A model generated the notes under the pieces. It was not told where the DNA came from. It saw only the letters and a program-made list of their open reading frames with translations, and made no database searches. Below are positions 1-8,843 of a stretch of DNA of 64,000 nucleotides, piece after piece. The stretch is taken from the NCBI RefSeq assembly GCF_008692605.1, contig NZ_LFCT01000004.1, positions 1-64,000 on the forward strand, given 5' to 3'. The translations under genes and the position numbers were made by a program. Origin of the DNA: Sphingobium estronivorans (GTDB taxonomy: Bacteria > Pseudomonadota > Alphaproteobacteria > Sphingomonadales > Sphingomonadaceae). Numbering within the stretch: position 1 is the stretch's first letter; every line of letters begins with the position of its first letter.

Positions 1-247
1 GCCACGTCGGTGCCCGCCGTGCCTCGCCGCCGCCGTTGCCCTGCCATTGCGGGCGTTGCGCCTGGCCCCGGCCCTGATCGCCGCCGCCACGCTGGCCGCC
101 ATCGGGACGCCCCGACCGTTCGCCGCGGCTGCGCCAGGCCCCGCCATTGTCATTTTGCTGAGCATAAGCCGGAGCGATGCCGCCCAGCACCGTCGCGGTC
201 ATCAAGCCCGCCAGCAACATTTTCCTCAACATGCCGTTTGCCTTCAT
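1..247 (-). CDS. small secreted Gly/Arg/Gln-rich protein, 3' end outside window
   Basis: Reading leftward from ATG at 247 there is an open frame of 82 codons that runs off the left edge. Residues 1-29 form a clear signal peptide (Lys/Arg, then a Leu/Ala/Thr/Val core, ending APAYA before QQND). The mature part is low complexity, rich in Gly, Arg, Gln and Trp. An inner ATG at 232 has an AAGG eight bases upstream and may be the true start. The composition resembles the N-terminal part of RcnB-type periplasmic proteins of sphingomonads, but the diagnostic C-terminal part is missing, so that is only a guess. Confidence 0.6.
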   Translation of the reverse strand, partial: MKANGMLRKMLLAGLMTATVLGGIAPAYAQQNDNGGAWRSRGERSGRPDGGQRGGGDQGRGQAQRPQWQGNGGGEARRAPTW

Positions 248-482
248 TTCTTGCGGGGCCTGATGCCCCTCATATGGCGTTTTTAAGACTCGGGCCATGT
301 CATGTTGCTGAACTTGTCTGTCAGCGATTTGAAAGAATCTCTCGATCATTCGATGGACATTGATCCGCAACTGTCGCAGATCGGCAAAGTTGCGCCGGAC
401 AACCCCGGAAAGAGGTCGGGTTATGCAAAAGCTGATCCAGATCAGTGCATTGCCTCCCAAACCGTCATAGGGATATCGAGTG

Positions 483-1019
483 ATGAAAACGCCCCATGCC
501 GGCCGTGCCCGACAGGCTCTGCGCCAAGCGACGATAGACAATCATCAGCGGGTGGATGATCTGTTCTCCTGTTTCTCGCTGACCGATCGGGACAGCTATA
601 TTGCTTTTTTGAAGGCGCATGCCCGCGCGCTCGCCGCGCTGGAGGCGATGACGGAAGCTCAAGCGCCTCGCCTGCCGTTGCTGACGCAGGATCTGGTGGC
701 GCTGGGCGAGTCTCTGCCGCCGCCCTTGGCAACGCCCGGATGTGAGGGCGACGCGTTTCGCTGGGGCGTCCGCTACACGATGGAAGGTTCGCGTCTGGGC
801 GGCGCCGTGCTGGCGCGACGGGTCGCGCCCGATCTGCCGCATGCCTATCTGTCGGCGGCGCATGAAAAGGGCGGCTGGATCGCCTTCCAGCACAGTCTGG
901 ACAATGCCGCCGAGCAGGGCGGCGAACCGTGGATAGAGGAAGCGATTCGCGGCGCAGAAGCCGCCTTCGACTTGTTCGCCGCCGCTGCGGGCAGTGAAAA
1001 GATCAGCGTCCATGGCTGA
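483..1019 (+). CDS. bphO: heme oxygenase (biliverdin-producing, BphO-like)
   Basis: About 178 residues, the usual size for bacterial heme oxygenases. It would open heme to biliverdin IXalpha, the chromophore needed by the phytochrome that follows. The N-terminal helix carries DNHQRVDDLFS, where the His is the probable proximal heme ligand, and the distal-helix region is around GSRLGGAVL. A GTG directly before the ATG (480) is an alternative start. The stop overlaps the ATG of the next gene (ATGGCTGA), so the two are translationally coupled; bphO-bphP pairing is well established. The family assignment rests on motif and context, not on a search. Confidence 0.85.
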   Translation: MKTPHAGRARQALRQATIDNHQRVDDLFSCFSLTDRDSYIAFLKAHARALAALEAMTEAQAPRLPLLTQDLVALGESLPPPLATPGCEGDAFRWGVRYTMEGSRLGGAVLARRVAPDLPHAYLSAAHEKGGWIAFQHSLDNAAEQGGEPWIEEAIRGAEAAFDLFAAAAGSEKISVHG

Positions 1020-3573
1020 CGGCGATCAGGAAGGCTTTGCCGTCGATCTTTCCAATTGCGACCGCGAACCGATCCATGTGCTGGGCACGGTCCAGCCCTT
1101 CGGTGTCCTGATCGCCCTGACCGCCGACTGGCTGGTATCCCGCGTTTCGGCCAACAGCGCCGATTATATCGGCCTGTCGCCTGAGCAGATGCTGGGTCAA
1201 CCGATCGGCGCGATCTTCCGGGACGAGGCGATCCATTCCCTGCGCAACCGCATCACCTTGCTGCGCGGGCCGGATGCGGTGGAACGCATCTTCTCGCTCA
1301 CCCTGATCGAGGGGGTCGCGCCCTTTGACGTGGCGGTGCATTTTTCCGGATCGTTGGTGGTGATCGAGGCTGAACCCGCCTCCCACGACGAAATGGAAGC
1401 GAGCAGCATGGTCCGCTCCATGGTCGCGCGCCTGGGGCAAACGGAGGGCATGACCGCCTTCCTGCGCGACGGCGCGCGGCAGGTCCGGGCATTGACCGGC
1501 TTCGACCGCGTCATGGTCTATCGCTTTGCCGAGGGTGGCGATGGGGAAGTCGTGGCCGAGGCGCTGCGGTCGGGCATCGACAGCTTCTTCGGCCTTCACT
1601 ATCCGGCCTCCGACATTCCGGCTCAGGCCCGCGCTCTCTATCTGCGCAACATCTTCCGCGTGATCGCGGACGTGCAGGCGAAGCCGGTGCCGATTGTGCC
1701 GCAACTCGATCCTTCGGGGGGCGCGCTCGACATGTCGCTCTGCCTCACCCGCGCGGTGTCGCCGATCCATATCGAATATCTCGGCAATATGGGGGTGGGG
1801 GCCTCGCTTTCCATCTCGATCATCGTCGAGGGGCGGCTTTGGGGCCTGTTCGCCTGTCATCATTACGGCCCTCGCCTGCCCAGCTTCGCGCAGCGCAGCG
1901 CAGCCGAACTGTTCGGCCAGATCTTCTCGATGATGCTCGAAAATCGGGAGCGCAGCGAAACCGCCGCCTATGAGGGCAAGGCGCGGCAGGTTGCCGACCG
2001 GCTGATGGCGGCGGTCGCGCAGGACCATGACCTGCTGTCGAACGCGCGCTGGCTGGGCGATGTGATCTTCGACACCATTCCCGCCGATGGCGTGGGCGTC
2101 TATATTGACGGTCAGATGACCTTTTCCGGTTTGGCGCCGGATGAAGCGGGCTTTGCCGCGATCGTCGCCATGCTGAACCGGGCCGCGGCCGGCCAGGTCT
2201 TCACCACCGACCATTTGTCGGGCCTGATGCCTTCGGCCGCCGCTTATGCCGATCGCGCGGCGGGGCTGCTGGCCATCCCCCTCTCGCGCCGGCCGCGCGA
2301 CTATGTGGTGCTGTTCCGCGCGGAGCAACTGCGCTCGGTGCGCTGGGCGGGCAGCCGGGAAAAGCAGATCGAATATGGGCCCAACGGCCCGCGCCTCACG
2401 CCGCGCAAGAGTTTCGAGGAATGGTCGGAACTGGTGCGGGACACATCCGTGCCCTTCACCGCCGCCGAACTGCGCGTTGCCGAGGCGTTGCGGACCGCGC
2501 TGCTCGAGGTCGTCCTGCGTCTGTCCGATTCCGCCCATGAGGAGCGGCAGAAGGCGCATGAAAAGCAGGAATTGCTGATCGCCGAACTGAACCACCGCGT
2601 CCGCAACATCCTTTCGCTGATCCGGGGCCTGATTTCCCAGACGCGCGACAGCGCGCTTTCGGTGGACCAGTTCATCGGCACGCTGGAAAGCCGCGTCCAT
2701 GCGCTGGCGCGTGCGCATGACCAGATCACCGCCGACCGTTGGGCGCCCGCGCGCCTTTACGATCTGATCGAGGTCGAATCGGCCGCCTATCTGGCCGAGC
2801 GGCGCGACCGGGTCGTGCTGACCGGGCCCAATGTGCTGCTCACGCCGGCCGCCTTCACGGTGCTGGCGCTGGTGATCCATGAATTGCTGACCAATGCCGC
2901 CAAATATGGCGCCTTGTCGGACAATGGCAGCGTTGCGATCGACTGGCATGTCGATAGCGACGGCAGCCTGCTGATTCATTGGCGCGAAAGTGGCGGTCCG
3001 GCCGTGGTGGCCCCCCAGCGCCGGGGTTTCGGCTCGACCGTGATCGAACGCTCCATCCCCTATGATCTCGGCGGCCGGGCGGAGGTCAATTATCGATTGT
3101 CGGGGCTGGAGGCGAATTTCTGCATCCCTTCGGCCCATGTCGCTTCCGTCCTGCCCGATGTGGTGCGGCCGGAGCGCGTCCCCTCGGTTCCGACGCCGAC
3201 CCCGACGCTGCTCAAGGGCTGCAATGTCCTGCTGGTCGAGGACAATATGATCATCGCCATGGATGGCGAGGATGCGCTGCGCGATCTCGGCGCGGAAGTC
3301 ATCATCGCCGCCAGCGTCGGCCGTGCCCGTGAAGCGATCGCGCTCCAGAATGTCGATCTGGCGGTTCTGGACTTCAACCTGGGCCATGAAACCAGCCTGC
3401 CCGTGGCGGACCTGCTGGCGGAAATGGGCATCTCCTTCCTGTTCGCTACCGGCTATGGCGACGGGCTGGATCTGCCTGATCGATTCGGGGAGGTCACGCT
3501 GCTCCGAAAGCCTTATTCCGGCGCGACACTGGCGCAGGCGATCGCGCCGATGATAAGGCAATCGGAAGAATAA
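1012..3573 (+). CDS. bphP: bacteriophytochrome histidine kinase (PAS-GAF-PHY-HWE kinase-receiver)
   Basis: 853 residues. Cys16, in DLSNCDREPIH, is the expected biliverdin-attachment cysteine before the PAS domain. GAF follows with the signature PASDIP at 198-203, then PHY to about residue 500. The kinase is of the HWE type: ELNHRVRN with phospho-acceptor His528, HELLTNAAKYG near 623, and the HWRESGGP segment that gives the family its name. A receiver domain ends the protein (about 737-850) with phospho-acceptor Asp787 in AVLDFNLG. A GTG at 994 is an alternative start, but ATG 1012 matches the family N-terminus. It senses red/far-red light; HWE kinases of alphaproteobacteria often feed the PhyR general stress response, which is inference here. 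Confidence 0.93.
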   Translation: MADGDQEGFAVDLSNCDREPIHVLGTVQPFGVLIALTADWLVSRVSANSADYIGLSPEQMLGQPIGAIFRDEAIHSLRNRITLLRGPDAVERIFSLTLIEGVAPFDVAVHFSGSLVVIEAEPASHDEMEASSMVRSMVARLGQTEGMTAFLRDGARQVRALTGFDRVMVYRFAEGGDGEVVAEALRSGIDSFFGLHYPASDIPAQARALYLRNIFRVIADVQAKPVPIVPQLDPSGGALDMSLCLTRAVSPIHIEYLGNMGVGASLSISIIVEGRLWGLFACHHYGPRLPSFAQRSAAELFGQIFSMMLENRERSETAAYEGKARQVADRLMAAVAQDHDLLSNARWLGDVIFDTIPADGVGVYIDGQMTFSGLAPDEAGFAAIVAMLNRAAAGQVFTTDHLSGLMPSAAAYADRAAGLLAIPLSRRPRDYVVLFRAEQLRSVRWAGSREKQIEYGPNGPRLTPRKSFEEWSELVRDTSVPFTAAELRVAEALRTALLEVVLRLSDSAHEERQKAHEKQELLIAELNHRVRNILSLIRGLISQTRDSALSVDQFIGTLESRVHALARAHDQITADRWAPARLYDLIEVESAAYLAERRDRVVLTGPNVLLTPAAFTVLALVIHELLTNAAKYGALSDNGSVAIDWHVDSDGSLLIHWRESGGPAVVAPQRRGFGSTVIERSIPYDLGGRAEVNYRLSGLEANFCIPSAHVASVLPDVVRPERVPSVPTPTPTLLKGCNVLLVEDNMIIAMDGEDALRDLGAEVIIAASVGRAREAIALQNVDLAVLDFNLGHETSLPVADLLAEMGISFLFATGYGDGLDLPDRFGEVTLLRKPYSGATLAQAIAPMIRQSEE

Positions 3574-3652
3574 GCCTGGCATCAGGGGCCGAAACAATCC
3601 GTTTCCGCCTCCCATATTGCGTATTCGCGCCGATCCTCCGATCTATCGGAGC

Positions 3653-4462
3653 ATGAAACAACCCACCCTCTTTATCCCCCATGGCGGCGGTCCCTGCTTC
3701 TTCATGGACTCAAGCGACCCGAACCGGCCGCATAGCGATCCGATGTGGCACCCGATGCAGGATCATCTGGCGACGATCATCGCCACCCTGCCGGAACGTC
3801 CCCGCGCGATCCTGCTGATTTCCGGCCATTGGGAGGAAGACCGCTTCACGGTCCACACCGGCGCGCGTCCCGGATTGTTGTTCGACTATTACGGCTTTCC
3901 GCCGCACACCTATACACTGCGCTGGGACGCGCCCGGCGCCCCCGACCTCGCCCGCCGCGCCGCGAGCCTGCTGGAAGAGGCGGGCTTCGCCACCGGGACG
4001 GAGGCGGAGAGAGGCTGGGATCATGGCGTCTTCATTCCGATGAAGGTGGCGCTGCCCGAGGCGGACATCCCCGTCGCCCAGCTTTCGCTTCGCCGCGACC
4101 TTGACCCCGACGCCCATATCGCCGCTGGCCGCGCGCTGGCCCCGCTGCGCGACGAGGGCGTGCTGATCGTCGGATCGGGCATGAGCTTCCACAATCTGGG
4201 CGTCCGGGGTTTGCAGGCCACCGCGCCCTCGCATGTCTGGGACGATGCCTTGACCCAGGCCGTCACCGATCCCGATCCGATCAGCCGGGCTCATCGCGTC
4301 TCGGCCTGGGCCAGCCTGCCTCACGCTCATTTCGCTCATCCGCGCGAGGAGCATCTGCTGCCGCTGATGGTGGCGCTGGGCGCGGGCGGGGAGGATAAGG
4401 CGGTGCGGGACCATGGCAGCGCGGTGCTGGGCTGGGCGGTTTCGGGCTATCGCTTCGGTTAA
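3653..4462 (+). CDS. LigB/DODA-type extradiol ring-opening dioxygenase
   Basis: 269 residues with the DODA/LigB layout: IPHGGGPCFFM near the N-terminus, LLISGHWEE, then YYGFPPHTY and WDHGVFIPM. The His residues in these segments are the metal ligands and catalytic residues of the family, which cleaves catechol-type rings or DOPA with a non-heme metal ion. The start at 3653 places the PHGGG motif at the usual distance from the N-terminus; a TTG at 3617 is less likely. The substrate cannot be told from sequence. Its stop overlaps that of the convergent [2Fe-2S] gene within TTAA. No other aromatic-degradation gene lies nearby. Confidence 0.88.
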   Translation: MKQPTLFIPHGGGPCFFMDSSDPNRPHSDPMWHPMQDHLATIIATLPERPRAILLISGHWEEDRFTVHTGARPGLLFDYYGFPPHTYTLRWDAPGAPDLARRAASLLEEAGFATGTEAERGWDHGVFIPMKVALPEADIPVAQLSLRRDLDPDAHIAAGRALAPLRDEGVLIVGSGMSFHNLGVRGLQATAPSHVWDDALTQAVTDPDPISRAHRVSAWASLPHAHFAHPREEHLLPLMVALGAGGEDKAVRDHGSAVLGWAVSGYRFG

Positions 4463-4995
4463 GGTTTGCGCAGAGCGGGAACGGCCTTCGCCGCCTCATC
4501 GGGGGAAATCCCTGAGGGCGGCACGGCATCCACCACTTCCTCGCCCCGCATCACGCGTCCGGCGCGCTGGATCGCTCCGCGAAGGCGCGGGTAGATGCCG
4601 CAGCGGCAGATATTGGTGATGGCAGCGTCGATCTCCTCATCGCTCGGATCGGCGGTGCGCCGCAGCAACACCGAAGCCGCCATGATGACGCCGGGGATGC
4701 AATAGCCGCATTGGGACACATTGTCCGCCGCGAACACCTGTTGCAGCGGGTGCCCGCGATCGGGCGACAGCCCCTCGATGGTGGTGACGAACTTCCCCTC
4801 GGTCGCGGCGATGGTCACGCGGCACGACCGCACGGCCTCTCCATCGATATCGACCGTGCAGGCGCCGCAGTCTCCGGTGCCGCAGCCATATTTGGTCCCG
4901 GTGAGATTGGATGCGTCCCGAAGCGCCCAGAGCAGCGGTGTCGCCGGGTCCATGCGGTACTGCACGGGCCGGTCATTGACCGTGAATTTCGTCAT
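4459..4995 (-). CDS. [2Fe-2S] small subunit of a xanthine dehydrogenase-family molybdo-enzyme (IorA/CoxS-like)
   Basis: 178 residues with two iron-sulfur domains: a plant-type ferredoxin fold with CGTGDCGAC and a later Cys (near RSCRV), and a C-terminal helical domain with CGYCIPG and CRCGIYPR. This is the electron-transfer subunit that normally partners a large molybdopterin subunit such as IorB. No large subunit or FAD subunit is encoded beside it, so it is an orphan within this window. Its start overlaps the stop of the upstream DUF2721 gene by four bases (ATGA), so they form one unit. An XdhC maturation protein is encoded at 36632, 32 kb away. Confidence 0.9.
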   Translation of the reverse strand: MTKFTVNDRPVQYRMDPATPLLWALRDASNLTGTKYGCGTGDCGACTVDIDGEAVRSCRVTIAATEGKFVTTIEGLSPDRGHPLQQVFAADNVSQCGYCIPGVIMAASVLLRRTADPSDEEIDAAITNICRCGIYPRLRGAIQRAGRVMRGEEVVDAVPPSGISPDEAAKAVPALRKP

Positions 4996-5468
4996 GCCGC
5001 GCTCTCTTCCTCCGCCTGATGGTAGAGCACCTCATTGCGGATGTGGATGGTGCGCGAGGCCAGCCGGATTTCCTGGATGAAGGTGCCGAAGGCGGCCGCC
5101 TGCAACACCATGGACAGGCTGAACAGGATCGCGATCGGCGTCCCCAGATGCACCCCGAGCAGGTTCGCCGCGAACAGCAGGATAACGACCAGACACACCG
5201 CACAGGCTGACGCCACCGACAGGAAGATCGCGCCATTGACCACGCTCATCCGCCGGTCGAGTACGCGAATCTCGCTCACCATCCGGTCATGTTCCTTGCC
5301 GCGCGACTTGAGGATTTTCTCCTCCACCGCCCGCGCCCGGTCGATGATGCGCGCCAGCCGACCGACGCACACGTTCAGGAACGCTCCGATGCCCGCGAGC
5401 AGGAAGACCGGCGCCAGCGCCAGCTGGATCGTCTGCGCGACTTGCGAAACCTGTGGAAGTGCAATCAT
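4992..5468 (-). CDS. DUF2721 family membrane protein
   Basis: 158 residues. The N-terminal segment is hydrophobic and runs into GRLARIIDRAR, the conserved arginine-rich stretch of DUF2721. A charged coiled segment follows, then two more hydrophobic helices (IFLSVASACAVCLVVILLF and TPIAILFSLSMVLQAAAF). The family has no known function. It overlaps the downstream [2Fe-2S] gene by ATGA, which suggests co-transcription, but no functional link is obvious. Confidence 0.82.
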   Translation of the reverse strand: MIALPQVSQVAQTIQLALAPVFLLAGIGAFLNVCVGRLARIIDRARAVEEKILKSRGKEHDRMVSEIRVLDRRMSVVNGAIFLSVASACAVCLVVILLFAANLLGVHLGTPIAILFSLSMVLQAAAFGTFIQEIRLASRTIHIRNEVLYHQAEEESAA

Positions 5469-5547
5469 GCGTGCGCCGTTTTTTCCATGATCCCAAAGCA
5501 GCGCAGGCTGAGGAAAATGACAAGTCCCATCAGCAGGCGGACGTTCG

Positions 5548-5594
5548 AAAAAGGAGAACGCCGCAGCCCTGAGGCCGCAGCGTCCCTCCCTTTT
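5548..5594 (-). terminator. probable intrinsic terminator after the aminotransferase gene
   Basis: Read on the minus strand, AAAAGGGAG and GACGC pair with GCGTT and CTCCTTTTT around a GC-rich inner stem. The right arm ends in a run of five T. It lies 18 bases past the stop of the aminotransferase and before the DUF2721 start. The stem is imperfect, with one bulged G. Confidence 0.5.
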
Positions 5595-5611
5595 GCCGAA
5601 AACTGGATGAT

Positions 5612-6820
5612 TCAGGCTGCGCCCTTGGCCGGCGTGTTGACGCCCATCGACTTCAGATATTGCTTGATGTTGCGCGCGGCCTGCCGCAGCCGCTGCTCAT
5701 TCTCCACCATGGCGATGCGGACATAGCCCTCGCCATCCTCGCCATAGCCGACGCCCGGGGCGACCGCGACCTTGGCATGGGTGAGAAGCTGCTTGGAAAA
5801 TTCCAGGCTGCCCATCTCCTTGAGCGCAGGGGGCAGCGGCGCCCAGGCGAACATCGACGCCTTGGGCGCGGGAATGTCCCAGCCGGCGCGGCCGAAAGCC
5901 TCCACCATGACGTCGCGGCGCTTGTGATAGAGTTCGCGGTTCTTCTGCACAATGTCCTGCGGCCCGTTCAATGCCGCGCAGGCCGCCGCCTGAATCGGCG
6001 TGAAGGCGCCATAGTCGAGATAGGATTTCACTCGCTTCAGCGCCGCGATCAGCTGTTTGTTGCCGACCGCGAAGCCGATGCGCCAGCCCGCCATCGAATA
6101 GGTTTTCGACAGGGAGGTGAACTCCACCGCCACATCCTTGGCGCCCGGCACCTGAAGGATCGAGGGCGTCGGATTGCCGTCATAATAAAGCTCGGAATAG
6201 GCAAGGTCGCTCAGCACCCAGACCTTGTTCTCCTTCGCCCAGGCGACCAGCCGCTCGTAGAAGGCGAGGTCGACCGTCTCGGCGGTCGGGTTGCTGGGAT
6301 AGCCGACGACGAGGATCGAGGGACGCGGCACGGTGAAGGCCATCGCCCGGTCCAGCGCCTTCCAATATTGTTCGTCCGGCGTCGTCGGCACCGACCGGAT
6401 GGTCGCGCCCGCGATGATGAAACCGAACATGTGGATCGGATAGCTGGGATTGGGCGCCAGCACGACGTCGCCCGGCGCGGTGATCGCGGTGGCGAGGCTG
6501 GCCAGTCCTTCCTTCGACCCCATGGTCACGACGACCTCGGTTTCCGGGTCCAGATCGACGCCGAAGCGGCGGCCATAATAGTTGGCCTGCGCCTTGCGCA
6601 GTCCCGGAATGCCCATCGACTGGGAATAGCCATGTGCGCTCGGCTTCTGTGCGACTTCGCACAGCTTGGCGATGACATGGTCTGGCGGCGGCAGGTCGGG
6701 ATTGCCCATGCCCAGGTCGATAATGTCCTCTCCCGCGGCTCGCGCGGCGGCCCGCATCGCGTTGACTTCAGCGATGACATAGGGCGGCAGACGCTTCATG
6801 CGGTAGAATTCTTCGGACAT
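5612..6820 (-). CDS. alaC: class I/II PLP aminotransferase, AlaC-like
   Basis: 402 residues with the fold type I pattern: DLGMGNPDLPPP at the N-terminus, MGSKEG, GYPSNPTAE, DLAYSELYYDG, and SLSKTYSMAGWRIGF, where the Lys after SLS is the PLP Schiff base. Length and motifs match the AlaC/LL-DAP aminotransferase-like group that makes alanine from pyruvate and glutamate. In many alphaproteobacteria this gene stands directly before hom and glpX; here those two lie 9-12 kb away with PHA and glycerol genes between. The alternative reading is a related transaminase with different amino-acid specificity. Confidence 0.85.
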   Translation of the reverse strand: MSEEFYRMKRLPPYVIAEVNAMRAAARAAGEDIIDLGMGNPDLPPPDHVIAKLCEVAQKPSAHGYSQSMGIPGLRKAQANYYGRRFGVDLDPETEVVVTMGSKEGLASLATAITAPGDVVLAPNPSYPIHMFGFIIAGATIRSVPTTPDEQYWKALDRAMAFTVPRPSILVVGYPSNPTAETVDLAFYERLVAWAKENKVWVLSDLAYSELYYDGNPTPSILQVPGAKDVAVEFTSLSKTYSMAGWRIGFAVGNKQLIAALKRVKSYLDYGAFTPIQAAACAALNGPQDIVQKNRELYHKRRDVMVEAFGRAGWDIPAPKASMFAWAPLPPALKEMGSLEFSKQLLTHAKVAVAPGVGYGEDGEGYVRIAMVENEQRLRQAARNIKQYLKSMGVNTPAKGAA

Positions 6821-6960
6821 TTGGGGCTTTCCTGAAAGCTCTCTGTAAGGAATAGTGCGTGACGCGCATTCAGCCTGTCACAATCCGGCTATAACCCGCC
6901 CGATAGCGACATGCCAGTGAAAGCGGCGGACCGGACCATGCCAGGAGGAGGAAGGTGGCC

Positions 6961-8700
6961 ATGAAAGCACAGGATATCCTGGAACCCCGTCTTCCCACGC
7001 TTGCGGAGATGCAGCAATGGACGCAGGTGCTGGGCCGTGCCCAGCAATTGCTGCTGGAGCAGGCGGCGGGCGCAGTCGGGCGAACCTTGCCTTTCGACCC
7101 GGCTGCCGTCTCCCGCATCCAGACCAGCTTTGCCGATGAGGGGTTGGCGCTGTGGCAGCGTTTCCTCGATTCGGGCGGCCTGCTGCGCGACCAGCCCGAA
7201 CCGCCGCCCCCCGGCAGCCCCGCCGCCGTCAGGGATCGGCGCTTTGCCGACCCGGCCTGGACCGACCATCCCTTTTACGACCTGATCCGGCAAAGCTATC
7301 TGCTGCTGTCCGACTATCTGCTGAAAATGGCGGATGCGGTCGACGGCGTCGATCCTAAGCAGAAGGCCAAGCTGCGCTTTGCCACCACCGGCATGCTCGA
7401 TGCCATGGCGCCGAGCAATTTCCCGCTCACCAATCCCCTGGTCGTTCAAAAGACGATCCAGAGCGGCGGCGAGAATCTGGTGAAGGGCATCCAGCACATG
7501 CTCGCCGATCTGGAGAAGGGGCAGCTGACCCACACCGACGGCATGGCGTTCGAGGTCGGACGCAACATCGCCTCGACCCCGGGCAAGGTTATCAAGGAAA
7601 CGCCGCTCTACCAGCTGATCCACTATGCCCCGGCGACGGAGACGGTGCTGGCAACGCCGTTGCTGATCTTTCCGCCCTGGATCAACCGTTTCTACATTCT
7701 CGACCTCGCGCCCGAAAAGAGCTTCGTCAAATGGGCGGTCGATCAGGGCCTCAGCGTCTTCCTCGTTTCGTGGAAGTCGGCTGACGCCTCGATGAAGGAC
7801 CTGATCTGGGACGATTATATCGAACAGGGCCAGATCGACGCGATCGACACGGTACGCGACCTGCTCAAGGTGCCGAGCGTCCATACCATCGGCTATTGCG
7901 TCGCGGGCACGACGCTCGCCGCCACGCTGGCCTTGCTGGCGGCGCGGGGCGAGGACGATAAGGTCGCCAGCGCGACCTTCTTCACGGCGCAGGTGGATTT
8001 TGCCCAGGCGGGCGACCTCAGCCTGTTCGTCGATGACGAGCAGATGAAGATGGTGGAGCAGCTCTCCTCCCGTGGGTTCCTGGACGGGCGCTACATGGCC
8101 GCCACCTTCAACCTGCTGCGCGGGCGCGACCTCATCTGGAACTATGTGGTCAACAATTATCTGCTGGGGCAGGATTACCCACCGTTCGACCTGCTCTACT
8201 GGAACGGCGACACCACTAACCTGCCCGCGCGCTGGCACAAGGAGTATCTGACCCAGCTTTATCGCGACAATCTGCTGGTGCAGCCGGGCGCGATCAGCGT
8301 CGCGGGGACGCCGATCGACCTCCGCCAGATCAAGACGCCCGCTTATGTGCAGGCGGGGCGGGAGGATCATATCGCGCCACTGGAAAGCGTGTGGAAGCTC
8401 ACCGAGCATCTGTCCGGGCCGATCCGCTTCCTGCTCGCGGGATCGGGGCATATTGCGGGTGTGGTCAACCCGCCCGCCGCTGGCAAATATCAATATTGGG
8501 CCTGCGACGAATCGCAGCCGACCTTGGAGGCCTTTCTGGACAAGGCGAAGGAGACCAAGGGCAGCTGGTGGCCCGACTGGATCGAATGGATTCGGGACCT
8601 CGCCCCCGTCACCGTGCCCGTCAAAGGCGCGCGCCAACCCGGCAAGGGAAGACTCAAGGCCATCGAGGATGCACCGGGACGGTACGTAAAAACGCGCTGA
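6961..8700 (+). CDS. phaC: class I poly(3-hydroxyalkanoate) synthase
   Basis: 579 residues, typical of class I PhaC, which polymerises 3-hydroxyacyl-CoA into storage granules. The alpha/beta-hydrolase core has the lipase-like box GYCVAGT with nucleophile Cys313, Asp469 in GREDHIAP and His497 in GSGHIAGV, completing the triad. NFPLTNPLV and the GGENLVKG region are also typical. The start ATG at 6961 is preceded by AGGAGGAGGAAGG; a GTG two codons upstream is possible. The phasin gene follows in the same direction with its own regulatory region. No phaA, phaB or phaR is visible in the window. Confidence 0.95.
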   Translation: MKAQDILEPRLPTLAEMQQWTQVLGRAQQLLLEQAAGAVGRTLPFDPAAVSRIQTSFADEGLALWQRFLDSGGLLRDQPEPPPPGSPAAVRDRRFADPAWTDHPFYDLIRQSYLLLSDYLLKMADAVDGVDPKQKAKLRFATTGMLDAMAPSNFPLTNPLVVQKTIQSGGENLVKGIQHMLADLEKGQLTHTDGMAFEVGRNIASTPGKVIKETPLYQLIHYAPATETVLATPLLIFPPWINRFYILDLAPEKSFVKWAVDQGLSVFLVSWKSADASMKDLIWDDYIEQGQIDAIDTVRDLLKVPSVHTIGYCVAGTTLAATLALLAARGEDDKVASATFFTAQVDFAQAGDLSLFVDDEQMKMVEQLSSRGFLDGRYMAATFNLLRGRDLIWNYVVNNYLLGQDYPPFDLLYWNGDTTNLPARWHKEYLTQLYRDNLLVQPGAISVAGTPIDLRQIKTPAYVQAGREDHIAPLESVWKLTEHLSGPIRFLLAGSGHIAGVVNPPAAGKYQYWACDESQPTLEAFLDKAKETKGSWWPDWIEWIRDLAPVTVPVKGARQPGKGRLKAIEDAPGRYVKTR

Positions 8701-8766
8701 TTCATAGCGTTGCGTAGAATTTGCGATCGGGCGACTTTCCCCTACGGCAAGCTGATCGTTTCCGTT

Positions 8767-8782
8767 TTGTTGCACTGCACAA
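8767..8782. promoter_or_regulatory. candidate PhaR-type operator, upstream copy
   Basis: TTGTTGCACTGCACAA. It is the reverse complement, with one mismatch, of the copy at 8814-8829. Both contain the TGCA-rich core (TTGC/CTGC with GCAA/GCAG halves) known for alphaproteobacterial PhaR sites in front of phasin genes. It lies 62 bases before the phasin start. Binding by PhaR is inferred from motif and position. Confidence 0.5.
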
Positions 8783-8813
8783 AAACGCTTGCAATTCGTT
8801 GCGAAATTCCATA

Positions 8814-8829
8814 TTGTGCACTGCAACAA
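8814..8829. promoter_or_regulatory. candidate PhaR-type operator, downstream copy
   Basis: TTGTGCACTGCAACAA, ending 14 bases before the phasin ATG and just before its GGAGG. It forms an inverted pair with 8767-8782, spaced 47 bases start to start (about 4.5 helical turns). A further TTGCAATTCGTTGCGAA-like stretch lies between them. A repressor here would block transcription or ribosome access. Confidence 0.5.
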
Positions 8830-8843
8830 ATGGAGGATCGTGC

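Noticed and set aside
302-559. 85-codon frame upstream of and overlapping bphO
   Set aside because: No ribosome binding site and no domain, and its 3' part runs through the conserved bphO start region.
1003-3615. An 870-codon open frame antisense to the phytochrome gene
   Set aside because: It mirrors the codon bias of a GC-rich gene, shows no domain, and the sense protein is complete and well conserved.
5549-5580. Direct repeat GCCGCAGC (twice) in the aminotransferase 3' region as a mobile-element footprint
   Set aside because: The two copies fall inside the terminator stem and loop and are explained by it.
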